A model generated the notes under the pieces. It saw nothing but the letters and a program-made list of their open reading frames with translations, searched no databases and was not told the DNA's origin. Source: Methanosarcina sp. (GTDB lineage Archaea; Halobacteriota; Methanosarcinia; Methanosarcinales; Methanosarcinaceae). From it: a stretch of DNA of 64,000 nt. Shown here piece by piece: positions 1 through 8,831 of this stretch; position 1 is the stretch's first letter, and every line of letters begins with the position of its first letter. The translations under genes and the position numbers were made by a program. The stretch covers positions 40,945 to 104,944 of the forward strand of contig NZ_JAQUVZ010000011.1 of NCBI RefSeq assembly GCF_028693135.1. Reading direction: 5' to 3'.

Positions 1-1055
1 TGACAAGCGGCTGGTTCATTTCCCTCAGTTCCCTCCTTGAGAGAGAAGAACCACCATTCCACTTCTTCTCGATAGACCGCTGTTTCAGGCGGGAACAGCA
101 GGAAGATGCTTCAAGGCTTATGACCTACTACTCGGCTTCCTGCGTTATCATGGACGAAGATGTGACCGTAGACCACGGAAAAGCCGTTGCTCAGGGACTC
201 CTCTCCCAGTTCGGCTTTGAAAAGTTCCTCTTCAGGCCCGATGAAAAGCGCAGCAAGTACTATGTGCCTGACACCCAGATAGAGGTCTTTGCCTTCCACC
301 CGAAACTGGTAGGTTCCAATTCAAAGTACTCTGACGGCTGGATCGAGGTTGCAACTTTCGGAATATACTCTCCAACAGCCCTTGCAGAATATGATATTCC
401 ATACCCTGTAATGAACCTCGGGCTTGGGGTCGAAAGGCTTGCCATGATCCTGCATGATGCCCCCGATGTACGCTCCCTTACCTATCCGCAGATTCCACAG
501 TACAGCGAGTGGGAGATGCCTGACAGTGAACTTGCAAAGCAGGTCTTTGTAGACAGAATGCCTGAGACTCCAGAAGGGCAGGCAATTGCAGATGCCGTCG
601 TTGCTCAGTGCGAACTGCACGGAGAAGAGCCAAGTCCCTGTGAGTTCCCTGCCTGGGAAGGGGAGGTTTGCGGGAGGAAAGTAAAAGTCTCCGTAATCGA
701 ACCAGAAGAGAATACAAAACTCTGCGGTCCTGCAGCCTTTAATGAGGTCGTTGCCTATCAGGGAGATATTCTGGGAATCCCGAATAACAAGAAATGGCAA
801 AAAGCTTTTGAAAACCATTCTGCAAGGGCAGGCATACGTTTTATAGAGTCTTTTGCTGCCCAGGCTGCCCGGGAAATTGAAGAAGCTGCAATGTCCGGAG
901 CAGATGAGCATATTGTCAGAGTAAGAATAGTCAAGGTTCCCTCTGAAGTCAACATTAAAATAGGCTCTACTATCCAGCGGTATATCACAGGCAAAAATAA
1001 AAAAATCGACATTAGAGGCCCGATTTTCACTTCCGTAAAAGCGAAATTCGAGTGA
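1..1055 (+). CDS. sepS: O-phosphoseryl-tRNA(Cys) synthetase (SepRS), 3' part
   Basis: This class II aminoacyl-tRNA synthetase charges tRNA-Cys with O-phosphoserine, the first step of the indirect Cys-tRNA route used by many methanogens; SepCysS then converts the product to Cys-tRNA. The gene is cut by the window edge. The frame is open from base 3, and about 350 residues remain of a family normally near 540. The first visible residues contain a class II motif-2-like stretch (FRREQQEDASRL, before base 120). A motif-3-like GLGVERLAM lies near bases 420-445. The C-terminal region is Lys/Ile-rich and probably binds the tRNA anticodon. No partner gene (sepcysS) is in the window. The identification rests on recognising the family sequence and is strong. 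Confidence 0.93.
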   Translation, partial: TSGWFISLSSLLEREEPPFHFFSIDRCFRREQQEDASRLMTYYSASCVIMDEDVTVDHGKAVAQGLLSQFGFEKFLFRPDEKRSKYYVPDTQIEVFAFHPKLVGSNSKYSDGWIEVATFGIYSPTALAEYDIPYPVMNLGLGVERLAMILHDAPDVRSLTYPQIPQYSEWEMPDSELAKQVFVDRMPETPEGQAIADAVVAQCELHGEEPSPCEFPAWEGEVCGRKVKVSVIEPEENTKLCGPAAFNEVVAYQGDILGIPNNKKWQKAFENHSARAGIRFIESFAAQAAREIEEAAMSGADEHIVRVRIVKVPSEVNIKIGSTIQRYITGKNKKIDIRGPIFTSVKAKFE

Positions 1056-1091
1056 GATAAGCAGTGAACTACCACCAGCTAAAAAAGAGGA

Positions 1092-1140
1092 GAAGTTGAC
1101 GGATTCATCCCACGCCTAAAAATCGTGGGTTTTCTCCTTT
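1092..1140 (+). repeat. IS200/IS605-like right-end hairpin remnant
   Basis: Just after sepS lies a short segment with the stem CCCACG (1109-1114) and CGTGGG (1124-1129), a 9-nt loop, the leader TTGACGGATTCATC and the trailer TTTTCTCC. This arrangement is typical of the subterminal hairpin at the right end of IS200/IS605 (IS1341-type) elements. No transposase or tnpB reading frame is nearby, so it would be a solo end or decayed copy. It could also serve as the sepS terminator. The mobile-element link is inferred from recalled end sequences. Confidence 0.45.
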
Positions 1141-1168
1141 GTTTATCGTAAAAACAGGAATGGGCTGT

Positions 1169-1918
1169 ATGCAAAGAAAAGAAGTACCGTTTTCAAGATA
1201 CCCGGAACTTAAAAGGTTTATGGAAACTGGAGAACCTGTATGTGTAACCTTTGAGATAGAAGAAGGAAACGAAAAAGAAGAATTTCGGGGTTCAGTACCA
1301 TTTCAGGATGCAGTACCATTCCGGGGAGCAGTGCCCAAAGAAAAAGTAGCCGGAAAAGGAAGTGAAGAGCTTCCTGAAAAATCCGGCTTTCTCTTTTGCG
1401 AACTTGTGCAGAAAGCGCGTATGGGAGAAAAGTTCCGAATTTCCGGACAGAGCTGTTCTCCCGGAGACTATGTCCTGGGCCTCTCTGAGAAAAGCCCTTC
1501 TGAATATTATCTTAAATCCGGAAGATACGGAAATATGCAGGCTGCAGAAAAAGCAGCCTTATCCCTTCCAAGATTTAAGAGAAAATTTTGCTCCGTAGTG
1601 ATCGAACCTCTGTCCCTCAACAGAGGTAACTTTGATGTGTTGATTCTTTTCCTTAAACCTGAGAAAGCCATGCGTATTATCCAGGCAAATGCCTATTCAG
1701 AAGGAACAAGGACAGTAATAGACACAATGGGGGCAGCTTCAATCTGTGGAGATTGCACTGTACTGGCTCTTGAAAAGGGCATAGGCTTGTCTTTCGGGTG
1801 TAAGGGGTCAAGAAAACACAGCGGATATGAAGATTTTGAAGTTCCTCTTGGGATTGCTTTTGAAAAAGTCGAGGAAATTGAGGAAGGGCTTTCAAAACTT
1901 CCCGGAACAACTCATTAA
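1169..1918 (+). CDS. DUF169-family protein
   Basis: The protein has about 249 residues and resembles the DUF169 family (COG2043), whose function is unknown. Typical features are the N-terminal 'EPVCVTFE' strand, a Cys-containing core, the stretch 'YYLKSGRYGNMQAAEKAALSLPRF' split around residue 120, and a Gly/Cys-rich C-terminal part with 'GAASICGDC', 'GIGLSFGCKGSRKHSGY' and 'PLGIAFE'. Several conserved Cys (CGDC, GCKG) suggest metal or cluster binding, which is an inference. Three in-frame starts are possible (TTG 1139, ATG 1160, ATG 1169). I chose 1169 because AGGA at 1156-1159 is then well spaced. Residues 30-75 hold a low-complexity insertion with a repeated VPF motif. The gene appears monocistronic. 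Confidence 0.72.
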   Translation: MQRKEVPFSRYPELKRFMETGEPVCVTFEIEEGNEKEEFRGSVPFQDAVPFRGAVPKEKVAGKGSEELPEKSGFLFCELVQKARMGEKFRISGQSCSPGDYVLGLSEKSPSEYYLKSGRYGNMQAAEKAALSLPRFKRKFCSVVIEPLSLNRGNFDVLILFLKPEKAMRIIQANAYSEGTRTVIDTMGAASICGDCTVLALEKGIGLSFGCKGSRKHSGYEDFEVPLGIAFEKVEEIEEGLSKLPGTTH

Positions 1919-2035
1919 GAGGCGCTGGATAAGAAATAACGAACTGAAAATTGCATACTGAAAAGTTTGGGTTGAAGAAAAAGTTAACTCTCCAGAAGGA
2001 AAAAATCAAATTCAAGGTTCAAGGTTTGCCAGGGT

Positions 2036-2299
2036 TCAACCTTTGCGCCTGTGCAGGTAATAAGCCAGACAAAAAACACCTAGAAAACCTGGAATACCCG
2101 GGGCTGGGGCATCCATTCCTTTCTTCTCATCCGTGATTACGGAAGATTTAACACCCTCCTGTACTCCATTGTCAACCTGCCCACTTTCAAAAGCTGATAC
2201 TTTAGCAGACAGCGTATTTCCCTCAAAGAAACTATAAAAGGCAAAGATCAACAGTAAACATAAAGCAAAAATAAAAGGTTTTAGATCGGGCTTACTCAT
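2036..2299 (-). CDS. Small secreted protein with PGF-CTERM-like sorting tail
   Basis: This protein of about 87 residues has an N-terminal hydrophobic segment (PFIFALCLLLIFAFYSFF), a short hydrophilic middle, and the C-terminal tripartite pattern PGIPGF, then hydrophobic residues, then HRRKG. That C-terminus matches the layout of archaeosortase signals (PGF-CTERM type: short PGF motif, transmembrane helix, basic tail), which lead to cleavage and lipid attachment on the S-layer face. ATG at 2299 is preferred over TTG at 2305 because GAGGG lies about 7 nt upstream. The mature part would be only about 40 residues, so it may be a spacer or signalling peptide. No other function is recognisable. Confidence 0.6.
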   Translation of the reverse strand: MSKPDLKPFIFALCLLLIFAFYSFFEGNTLSAKVSAFESGQVDNGVQEGVKSSVITDEKKGMDAPAPGIPGFLGVFCLAYYLHRRKG

Positions 2300-2472
2300 A
2301 GCCAACCCTCATTCTTGTATTTAATGGAAAGGTTTGAAAATAATTAAGGACATATTGGCATAGATAGAGATATACTTTATGGAAACAATATATTGAAGAC
2401 TGGTCCGGGCAAATTACCCATAACTCTTTCCAGAGAATGTTCCGGAGAATAACTTTCAGAAAAGAGAGTAAA

Positions 2473-2519
2473 ATAAGGCAATAAATAAGGCAATAAATAA
2501 GGCAATAAATAAGGTAATG
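2473..2519. repeat. 12-bp tandem repeat, about 4 copies
   Basis: Unit AATAAGGCAATA is repeated at 2473, 2485 and 2497, with a diverged fourth copy at 2509. It lies in the gap between the J-domain gene and the small secreted protein. An open frame through it on the minus strand (YCLIYCLIYCL) is a repeat artefact. Confidence 0.85.
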
Positions 2520-2571
2520 TCTGCCGGAGATTGCATACATGCTCCGGAAACGGGTACTTGTCATCTTTTTG

Positions 2572-3282
2572 TTAGATTATTTTATCGAATAAGTCTACTA
2601 CACTTTCCAGTCCGACAGCTTTTAATTGATCCGGAGAAACAACTGCAACGGTTCCCAGAAGAAAAATAAGGACGAGAGCAAAGACAAAAGTCTTCAGTAA
2701 AAATGATCCAGCTGAAAAACGCTTTTTATGTTTGCTGTCATCAACTTCTTCTTCCATCCCTTGATATTTTACTTTTACACTTGACCAATCAGCGATATCT
2801 TTTTTTGCTTTACCTGAAGGGTCTTCGTCCTCAGAATCCTGTTTATTTCCGGAATAAACATATTTGGACCAGTCAATAGTTTCAGATTCGGAAGAGGAAT
2901 TGGGCTGGCCAGAGCTAAGGGGGTCACTGGAAGATTTGAAAGAAACAAAGGAAATAGTAGTCGATCTAAAGGGAGATTTAGAGCCTGAAGGCATATCGGG
3001 CATATCTGGAACCTGAGATTCCTGGTTAGATCCCGGAGAATTTACAGAAGTAGCAGAAAGTTCAGTTACCTTTTCCTCTGGCGGCAAGGACATATCATAT
3101 TCTTTTCTTTTTAGAGGGTCTTTGAGAGTTTCGTAAGCCTCTTTGACTTTTATGAATTTTTCATGGGCATCAGGGGACTTAGCTCTGTCCGGATGATATT
3201 TTTTTGCAAAATTGTGATACTTGTCTTCTATCTCCTCAGGACTTGCACCTCGGGGGACATCAAACAACTGATAATAGTCCAC
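2572..3282 (-). CDS. Membrane-anchored J-domain (DnaJ-like) co-chaperone
   Basis: The protein has 236 residues. Residues 1-66 form a J-domain, with the catalytic HPD tripeptide at 30-32 and a normal helix IV (DPLKRKEYD). A long Ser/Pro/Asp-rich linker follows (about 70-185). A single transmembrane helix near the C-terminus (SFLLKTFVFALVLIFLLG) leaves a short tail. The Gly/Phe region, zinc-binding domain and C-terminal peptide-binding domains of true DnaJ are absent, so this is a class C J-protein that would recruit an Hsp70 to the membrane. It lies 57 nt downstream of the Hsp70 gene on the same strand, so the two probably form an operon and work as a pair. The substrate is unknown. Confidence 0.88.
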   Translation of the reverse strand: MDYYQLFDVPRGASPEEIEDKYHNFAKKYHPDRAKSPDAHEKFIKVKEAYETLKDPLKRKEYDMSLPPEEKVTELSATSVNSPGSNQESQVPDMPDMPSGSKSPFRSTTISFVSFKSSSDPLSSGQPNSSSESETIDWSKYVYSGNKQDSEDEDPSGKAKKDIADWSSVKVKYQGMEEEVDDSKHKKRFSAGSFLLKTFVFALVLIFLLGTVAVVSPDQLKAVGLESVVDLFDKII

Positions 3283-3339
3283 TACTTTTCACCCTCTGAA
3301 CCTGTCTGTCTGTTATTGAGCCGTTAACCGATTAAGCAA

Positions 3340-4794
3340 TTAATCGTTGAGACCTTCTGGCCTTTCTATAGTAACACTTCGCATGATTCCGGTTCCAAGG
3401 TCTTTGGCTGTAGCATTTATTATTCCGTTAGCGTCAATGTCAAAAGTAACCTCTATACGCGGAACGCCCTTTGGGGCAGAGGGGATATTATCAAGAACAA
3501 GCATTCCTAAGGTAACATTTTTTGATGCAGTTCGTTCCTCTCCCTGAAGGATTTTTCCTCTAACGACCCTCTGATTATCGTAATGTGTGGTAAAGACTTT
3601 ACTATTTCTTGTGGGAATTGTTGTATTCTTTGGAATTACTGGCGCCATCAAATCTCCCACGGTTTCAAACCCGAGTGTAAGAGAGGTTACGTCAAGAAGC
3701 ACAAGGTTGCCCGCGTCAAGCTCTTCCCTGGTAGACTTAAGATATTCGCGTCCAAGGATTCCTGCCTGAACAGCAGCCCCCATTGCTACCACTTCGTCAG
3801 GATTAAGGTTCTGAAGAGCCTTTTTTCCCATGAACTCTTCTACAGCTTTCACTACAGCAGGTATTCTGGTAGAGCCCCCCACAAAAACAACGTCATCAAT
3901 TTTTTCAGGAGTGAGCTTTGCATCCTCCAGGGTTTTTTCCATAATTGATAAAGTTTTCGTAACAAGATCCTCTGTCATTATGTCGAACTGTTCTCTTGTA
4001 ATATCTATGTCCAGGGTTTTACTTTCAAAAATATAGGGCAGGTTAACATTTGAAGTTGTGAGGGTGGACAGGTCAATTTTGCAGCGTTCTGCAGCCTCCT
4101 TAATGCGCTGCATCGCCTGCGGCATATCTGAGAGGTCTTTGCCTTCAGCCTTCTGGAACTCGGCAAGTAGATATTCAACAATCCGGCTGTCGAAATCATC
4201 GCCGCCTAGTTGGGTGTCTCCGCTGGTAGCCAGTACTTCGAATATTCCGCTTTTAATCTTAAGAATTGAAACATCAAAAGTACCGCCCCCTAGATCATAA
4301 ACCAGAACTTTTCGGTTATCAATCCCGTCTTTCAGACCGTAAGCGAGTGCAGCTGCGGTAGGTTCGTTTATGACTCTAAGTACTTCCAGCCCTGCAATTT
4401 CGCCTGCCTTTTTTGTTGCAAAGCGTTGAGAATCATTAAAGTAAGCAGGGACAGTAATTACCGCTTTTTCAACGGCATCCCCTAAATATTTCTCCGCGTC
4501 CTGTTTTAGTTTTAGAAGGATCTTTGCAGAAATTCCATGAGGAGTATATTGCTCATTATTCAGTGTCACCCTGTAATCGGGTTTCCCCATATGCCTCTTT
4601 ATAGATTGGACAGTATTCTCATGGTTGGAAATCATCTGCCTTTTGGCAAGGTCTCCTACAAGTAACTCATTTTTCTTAGAAAAACCTACAACTGAAGGCG
4701 TAAGCCTTTTTCCTTCGGAATTGGTAATGACCTTGGGTTCACCAAGTTCAATTATCGCCATACAAGAATTGGTGGTTCCCAGATCGATGCCCAG
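3340..4794 (-). CDS. Lidless Hsp70 (DnaK paralogue), non-canonical start
   Basis: The sequence has a full Hsp70 nucleotide-binding domain: phosphate-1 loop GIDLGTTNSC, VPAYFNDSQR, NEPTAAALAYGL, DLGGGTFDVSIL and VGGSTRIPAV. A beta-sandwich substrate-binding domain follows (FETVGDLMAPVIPKNTTIPT to FDIDANGIINATAKD). It stops after IERPEGLND, about 484 residues in all, so the alpha-helical lid and C-terminal tail of DnaK (about 120-130 residues) are missing. No ATG, GTG or TTG lies in frame between the upstream stop (4894-4896) and the phosphate-1 loop; the first ATG (4761) falls inside the ATP site. I chose CTG at 4794 because AAAGGA sits about 6 nt upstream. ATT (4809) or a 1-nt frameshift from the ATG at 4841 are alternatives. 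No grpE is adjacent. Confidence 0.88.
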   Translation of the reverse strand: MGIDLGTTNSCMAIIELGEPKVITNSEGKRLTPSVVGFSKKNELLVGDLAKRQMISNHENTVQSIKRHMGKPDYRVTLNNEQYTPHGISAKILLKLKQDAEKYLGDAVEKAVITVPAYFNDSQRFATKKAGEIAGLEVLRVINEPTAAALAYGLKDGIDNRKVLVYDLGGGTFDVSILKIKSGIFEVLATSGDTQLGGDDFDSRIVEYLLAEFQKAEGKDLSDMPQAMQRIKEAAERCKIDLSTLTTSNVNLPYIFESKTLDIDITREQFDIMTEDLVTKTLSIMEKTLEDAKLTPEKIDDVVFVGGSTRIPAVVKAVEEFMGKKALQNLNPDEVVAMGAAVQAGILGREYLKSTREELDAGNLVLLDVTSLTLGFETVGDLMAPVIPKNTTIPTRNSKVFTTHYDNQRVVRGKILQGEERTASKNVTLGMLVLDNIPSAPKGVPRIEVTFDIDANGIINATAKDLGTGIMRSVTIERPEGLND

Positions 4795-5052
4795 TACTTT
4801 TCCTTTAATATTTGCCGTTGGCGCACCCCCAAATATTTCATAATGTGCCCAAGAGATATTAAGTTTGTTAACACAGTCATAATATATAGTGATTTAGATT
4901 ACAGAGATAGAGAAAATATGTAAATATAATATTTAGAGAGATATAGAACAAACTCTTTCATATTATTTAGTAATACAAAGGAGATTGGATTAAAAAAAGT
5001 TTTCGCTTGAGAGAAATAATCTAGCGTCAAAATCTGAACTCATTTCAAAGAA

Positions 5053-5088
5053 GAAGAAGAAGCAAAGCATGAAGAAGAAGCAAAGCAT
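5053..5088. repeat. 18-bp direct repeat, 2 copies
   Basis: GAAGAAGAAGCAAAGCAT occurs twice in tandem at 5053-5070 and 5071-5088. It lies in the 840-bp AT-rich divergent region between the Hsp70 and thermosome genes (4895-5735). That region has no convincing gene and must carry the promoters of both chaperone units. Confidence 0.85.
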
Positions 5089-5653
5089 TAAGAAGGACCA
5101 CATAAGTCACAAAAGCATAGAAAAAATAGATGGAAGCACATTTTACCATCCCCTTCGATATTTTTTGTAGTTACCGAAAACGTAGAATTAAGTGAATTAA
5201 ATATTTACACGAGATTAAATATGTATACCATGGCAAACAGTCATAGAATATGTATGAAATCGCGAGAACTAATAAATTAAAATATTTTTAAAGAAGAGTG
5301 AAGTAAGGTTGCATAAGAGTTGATGCAAAAAAGCCTAATGTTTGTGTTTGTCCAGATAGAGAAATAAATATATCTTTGCTTCCGTTTATTGTCCTTATTT
5401 ATTTTTATCGTTTGGTTTTATCGTTTGGTTTTCTGCTTTATTTCCAGTTAATTTTCCGCGTTATTTGCTTCGGTAATCTGGAAAAAGATTGACTGCTAAA
5501 GTATATATTCAGTCTTTTTAACCTGGTTATCCAGTTTTTTAAATCTGGTATTTTCTGTTAAAAAAATACGGTATAAAACGAGTTCATCTCAGGCTGTTCT
5601 TTAAAGGAAACAAATACCAAAGCACACTTATTACAGAGAGACCGACGGGATGA

Positions 5654-5662
5654 TTTTATATA
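5654..5662 (+). promoter_or_regulatory. TATA box of the thermosome gene
   Basis: TTTTATATA lies about 75 nt before the thermosome ATG, giving a predicted start near 5687 and a leader of about 50 nt. The gene itself has a strong Shine-Dalgarno GGAGG at 5722-5726. No clear palindromic heat-shock operator was recognised. Confidence 0.5.
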
Positions 5663-5735
5663 GAAGTACAAACATGTAAAATGCGATTTTAATTACATAG
5701 CTATTCCAAATTCACACTAATGGAGGATTTAAATT

Positions 5736-7397
5736 ATGGCAGGACAGCCAATATTCATTTTGAAAGAAGGAAGTAAGAGAACCAGAGGCAGAGATGCCCA
5801 GAGTAACAACATTATGGCTGCAAAGGCAGTAGCCGAAGCAGTTAGAACCACCCTTGGTCCCAAAGGTATGGACAAGATGCTCGTGGATTCCATGGGCGAC
5901 GTGGTCATCACAAACGACGGGGCAACCATTCTCAAAGAGATGGACATCGAACACCCTGCAGCAAAGATGGTGGTAGAAGTAGCCAAGACCCAGGACGATG
6001 AAGTGGGAGACGGAACTACCAGTGCAGCTGTTGTCGCCGGTGAGCTCTTAAAGAAAGCTGAGGACTTAATCGAACAGGAAATTCACCCGACAATCATTGC
6101 ATCCGGATACAGGCTTGCAGCCGAAAAAGCTATTGAAGTCCTTAACTCCCTGGCAATGAGTGTGGATATGTCTAACCGTAACCTGCTGGTCAGCATCGCC
6201 GAAACCGCCATGACCGGAAAAGGTGCAGAGGCCTCCAAGAGACTCCTCTCCGAAATTGCTGTAGATGCTGTTACAAGCGTTGTGGACACAAACGAAAAGA
6301 AGAAGACAGTGGACAGGGACAACATCAGCGTTGTCAAGAAAGTAGGTGGCAGAGTCGAGGATTCCGAGCTTATTAAGGGCATGATCATTGACAAGGAAAG
6401 AATCCACGCCAACATGCCTGAGAAAGTCAAGGACGCAAAGCTTCTCCTCCTTAACGCTGCAATCGAACTCAAAGACACTGAAGTAGACGCCGAAATCTCA
6501 ATAACTTCTCCTGACCAGCTCCAGTCCTTCCTTGACCAGGAAGAACAGATGCTCAAAAAGATCGTCCAGAAAGTAATCGGCAGCGGTGCAAACGTTGTCT
6601 TCTGCCAGAAGGGCATTGAAGACCTTGCCCAGCACTACCTCGCAAAGGCAGGCATCTTTGCTATCCGCAGAGTCAAAAAGAGCGACATGGAAAAGCTCGC
6701 AAGAGCAACAGGCGGCAAACTCATCACCAACATGGATGAAGTCACCCCCGAAGACCTCGGATACGCAGGGCTCGTGGAAGAGAAGAAGGTTGGCGGCGAC
6801 AACATGACCTTTGTCACAGGTTGCAACAACCCGAAAGCTGTTACCATCCTCCTGCGCGGCGGCACAGAACATGTGGTTGACAGCATCACCAGCGCCCTTG
6901 AAGACGCTCTCCGCGTAGTAGGCGTTGCAATCGAAGACGAAAAGCTCGTTGCAGGCGGCGGCTCCCCTGAAGTTGAGGTTGCCCTCAGACTCCAGGAATA
7001 CGCAGCAACCCTCGAAGGAAGGGAACAGCTTGCGGTTAAGGCCTATGCCGAAGCCCTCGAAGTCATCCCCAGAACCCTTGCAGAAAACGCAGGTCTCGAC
7101 CCCATCGACATGCTCATGGAGCTGCGCTCCCAGCACGAGAAAGGCATGAAGACCGCAGGGCTTGATGTCTATGAAGGAAAGGTCGTTGACATGTGGAAGA
7201 ACTTTGTAGTCGAACCCCTCAGAGTCAAGACCCAGGTCATCAATGCAGCCACCGAGTCTGCAGTCATGATCCTCAGGATCGACGACATCATAGCTTCTAC
7301 CCGTGCAGCCCCTGGACCAGAAGAAATGGGCGGAATGCCCCCAGGAATGGGCGGAATGCCCCCAGGAATGGGCGGAATGCCCCCAGGAATGATGTAA
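5736..7397 (+). CDS. ths: Thermosome subunit (group II chaperonin)
   Basis: This 553-residue subunit belongs to the ATP-dependent, double-ring archaeal chaperonin that refolds proteins in a cavity closed by built-in lids. The N-terminal half has the ATP-site motifs NDGATI (60-65) and GDGTTS (91-96). The apical and intermediate domains follow in normal order, and length is typical of the family. The C-terminus carries three near-identical GGMPPGM repeats ending in M; such Gly/Met tails project into the cavity. ATG at 5736 is supported by GGAGG at 5722-5726. The gene is single, with its own promoter and terminator, and lies divergent from the Hsp70/J-protein pair. Methanosarcina species usually carry several paralogues, and which one this is cannot be told here. 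Confidence 0.97.
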   Translation: MAGQPIFILKEGSKRTRGRDAQSNNIMAAKAVAEAVRTTLGPKGMDKMLVDSMGDVVITNDGATILKEMDIEHPAAKMVVEVAKTQDDEVGDGTTSAAVVAGELLKKAEDLIEQEIHPTIIASGYRLAAEKAIEVLNSLAMSVDMSNRNLLVSIAETAMTGKGAEASKRLLSEIAVDAVTSVVDTNEKKKTVDRDNISVVKKVGGRVEDSELIKGMIIDKERIHANMPEKVKDAKLLLLNAAIELKDTEVDAEISITSPDQLQSFLDQEEQMLKKIVQKVIGSGANVVFCQKGIEDLAQHYLAKAGIFAIRRVKKSDMEKLARATGGKLITNMDEVTPEDLGYAGLVEEKKVGGDNMTFVTGCNNPKAVTILLRGGTEHVVDSITSALEDALRVVGVAIEDEKLVAGGGSPEVEVALRLQEYAATLEGREQLAVKAYAEALEVIPRTLAENAGLDPIDMLMELRSQHEKGMKTAGLDVYEGKVVDMWKNFVVEPLRVKTQVINAATESAVMILRIDDIIASTRAAPGPEEMGGMPPGMGGMPPGMGGMPPGMM

Positions 7398-7443
7398 ATT
7401 CCTGAAAAATAAGGTAAAACCGAAAAGTGATTGAATCAGAAAG

Positions 7444-7470
7444 AGGTGCAGTTTTTACTGCTCCTTTTTT
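7444..7470 (+). terminator. Stem-loop plus T-tract after the thermosome gene
   Basis: GGTGCAG, a TTTTTA loop, CTGCTCC (one mismatch) and then TTTTTT lie about 50 nt after the thermosome stop. This looks like an intrinsic-type terminator; archaeal termination mainly needs the T-tract. Confidence 0.55.
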
Positions 7471-7624
7471 AAAGTTCAATCAGGAAATATTCTAAGCCTG
7501 AAAACCTGTTTCCGGCCTCTCACCGGAAAAGCCATGTGAATCTCCGTTCACTTATTATTTTTCAGGCTTCTTTTCAGGTTTTTCAAATAATCAGACTATT
7601 TTTGCAACAAACGTCTTATAGACG

Positions 7625-7684
7625 AATTTATAAAAAAATTTATAAAAAAGTTTGTAAAAAAGTTTGTAAAAGAATTCGTAAAAG
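7625..7684. repeat. 12-bp degenerate tandem repeat, 5 copies
   Basis: Successive 12-bp units run from AATTTATAAAAA through AGTTTGTAAAAA to AATTCGTAAAAG at 7625, 7637, 7649, 7661 and 7673. It lies in the convergent gap between the thermosome and cdc6. The copies drift in order along the array. Confidence 0.8.
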
Positions 7685-7709
7685 AATTTTTTGCGAATTA
7701 AATCTGTTT

Positions 7710-8831
7710 TCAGCCTTTTTTAAGGCAGTTAAGGATGTCCTCAGCCTCATATCTTGTTTTTATTATCCGTGTCCTGCCTCGTTTACCCTTTCCTGTAAAG
7801 TCAGCGTCCACATAGTTGAGAGTCTGAAGCCTGTTGACCATGCCGTAAAAACGGGTGTATCCGAGCTCTGTCAGCTCGTGGAAGGATTTGTAGAGTTCTC
7901 CGGCCTTAACATCATCTGTCCTTGCTATCAGTTCAAGCAGCTGTTTTTCAGGGCCTGAGAGGAGGCTTATACCCCTGCACAGATGGAGAAGTTTGGAAGC
8001 CTCGTAGGCTTTTTCCACATCTTCAGATAAAATCATACGGTTTCCCCTGCGTTCGGCGTTGAAACCCGAACGTCTTAGAAGATCGATTCCGACCCTCATA
8101 TCTCCTGTTTTTTCCACATACGAAACAACAAGTTCCAGCACTTCGTCAGAGATTACTTTCGGGTAAAAGCCGTACCTGACCCTGTCCTTAAGGATGTCCA
8201 GAATCTCTGCCTCCCCATACCTTGGAGAGGATATTTCTTCAGGCAGGAAAACAGAGTTGACCCTTGCGTCCAGGCAATAAAGGTCAGATGCGTTGTTGAC
8301 GATCCCGATAACCCCTATCTTTGCTCCGGGATACTGCTCGTGAGCCCTGAGAAGGGAATACATCACTTCATTGGCATGCCCCTCACAGCAGAGATAATTA
8401 AGGTCGTCCAGCGCCACAATCAAAACTTTTTCCGAAGAGACTAGGAAATTTACAACGGTTTCAAAGAGTTTCCGAAAAGCAATCCCGGAATTCGGAGGAG
8501 ATATCCCGAAAAGCTGCCTGTAAATCCTGGAAATTACGGCAAAACGTGTGGAATCAATCTGGCAGTTGACCTTTACAGCCAAGATCCCTGAAGCATGAGC
8601 CTCAACTTCCCTGAAAACCTTCATAACCGCACTGGTCTTCCCTGTTCCTGGAGGTCCGACCAGCAAACAATTTAAAGGCCGCATGCCGCGCAGGGCCGGT
8701 TTGAGCGCAAACCTGAGCGCATTTAACTGTGAATCCCTGTGGGGGAAATATTCCGGGAGATAATCAGGCTCAAGTACCGAAAGGTCCTTAAAGAGGGTTT
8801 CGTCCCAGAGTAATATATCGTTGCCTGTCAA
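7710..8831 (-). CDS. cdc6: Orc1/Cdc6-family replication initiator
   Basis: This 373-residue AAA+ ATPase should bind origin repeats and help load the MCM helicase. It has Walker A GPPGTGKT (59-66), Walker B LIVALDDL (137-144), sensor-type residues downstream, and a C-terminal winged helix (about 290-370, with FHELTELGYTRFYGMVNRLQTLNYVD) for DNA binding. The start is TTG at 8831, supported by AAGGAG about 9 nt upstream. The gene is transcribed away from a 690-bp AT-rich non-coding region. Such adjacency is common for archaeal origins, because initiator genes often lie beside the site they bind. Methanosarcina genomes usually have two orc1/cdc6 genes, and I cannot say which one this is. Confidence 0.93.
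   Translation of the reverse strand: MTGNDILLWDETLFKDLSVLEPDYLPEYFPHRDSQLNALRFALKPALRGMRPLNCLLVGPPGTGKTSAVMKVFREVEAHASGILAVKVNCQIDSTRFAVISRIYRQLFGISPPNSGIAFRKLFETVVNFLVSSEKVLIVALDDLNYLCCEGHANEVMYSLLRAHEQYPGAKIGVIGIVNNASDLYCLDARVNSVFLPEEISSPRYGEAEILDILKDRVRYGFYPKVISDEVLELVVSYVEKTGDMRVGIDLLRRSGFNAERRGNRMILSEDVEKAYEASKLLHLCRGISLLSGPEKQLLELIARTDDVKAGELYKSFHELTELGYTRFYGMVNRLQTLNYVDADFTGKGKRGRTRIIKTRYEAEDILNCLKKG

Noticed and set aside
2292..2564. 90-residue minus-strand open frame rich in LIYCLIYC
   Set aside because: It is produced by the 12-bp tandem repeat and has no ribosome-binding site or family resemblance.
6498..7136. 212-residue antisense frame over the thermosome gene
   Set aside because: Antisense shadow of a highly biased real gene; no motif or start signal.
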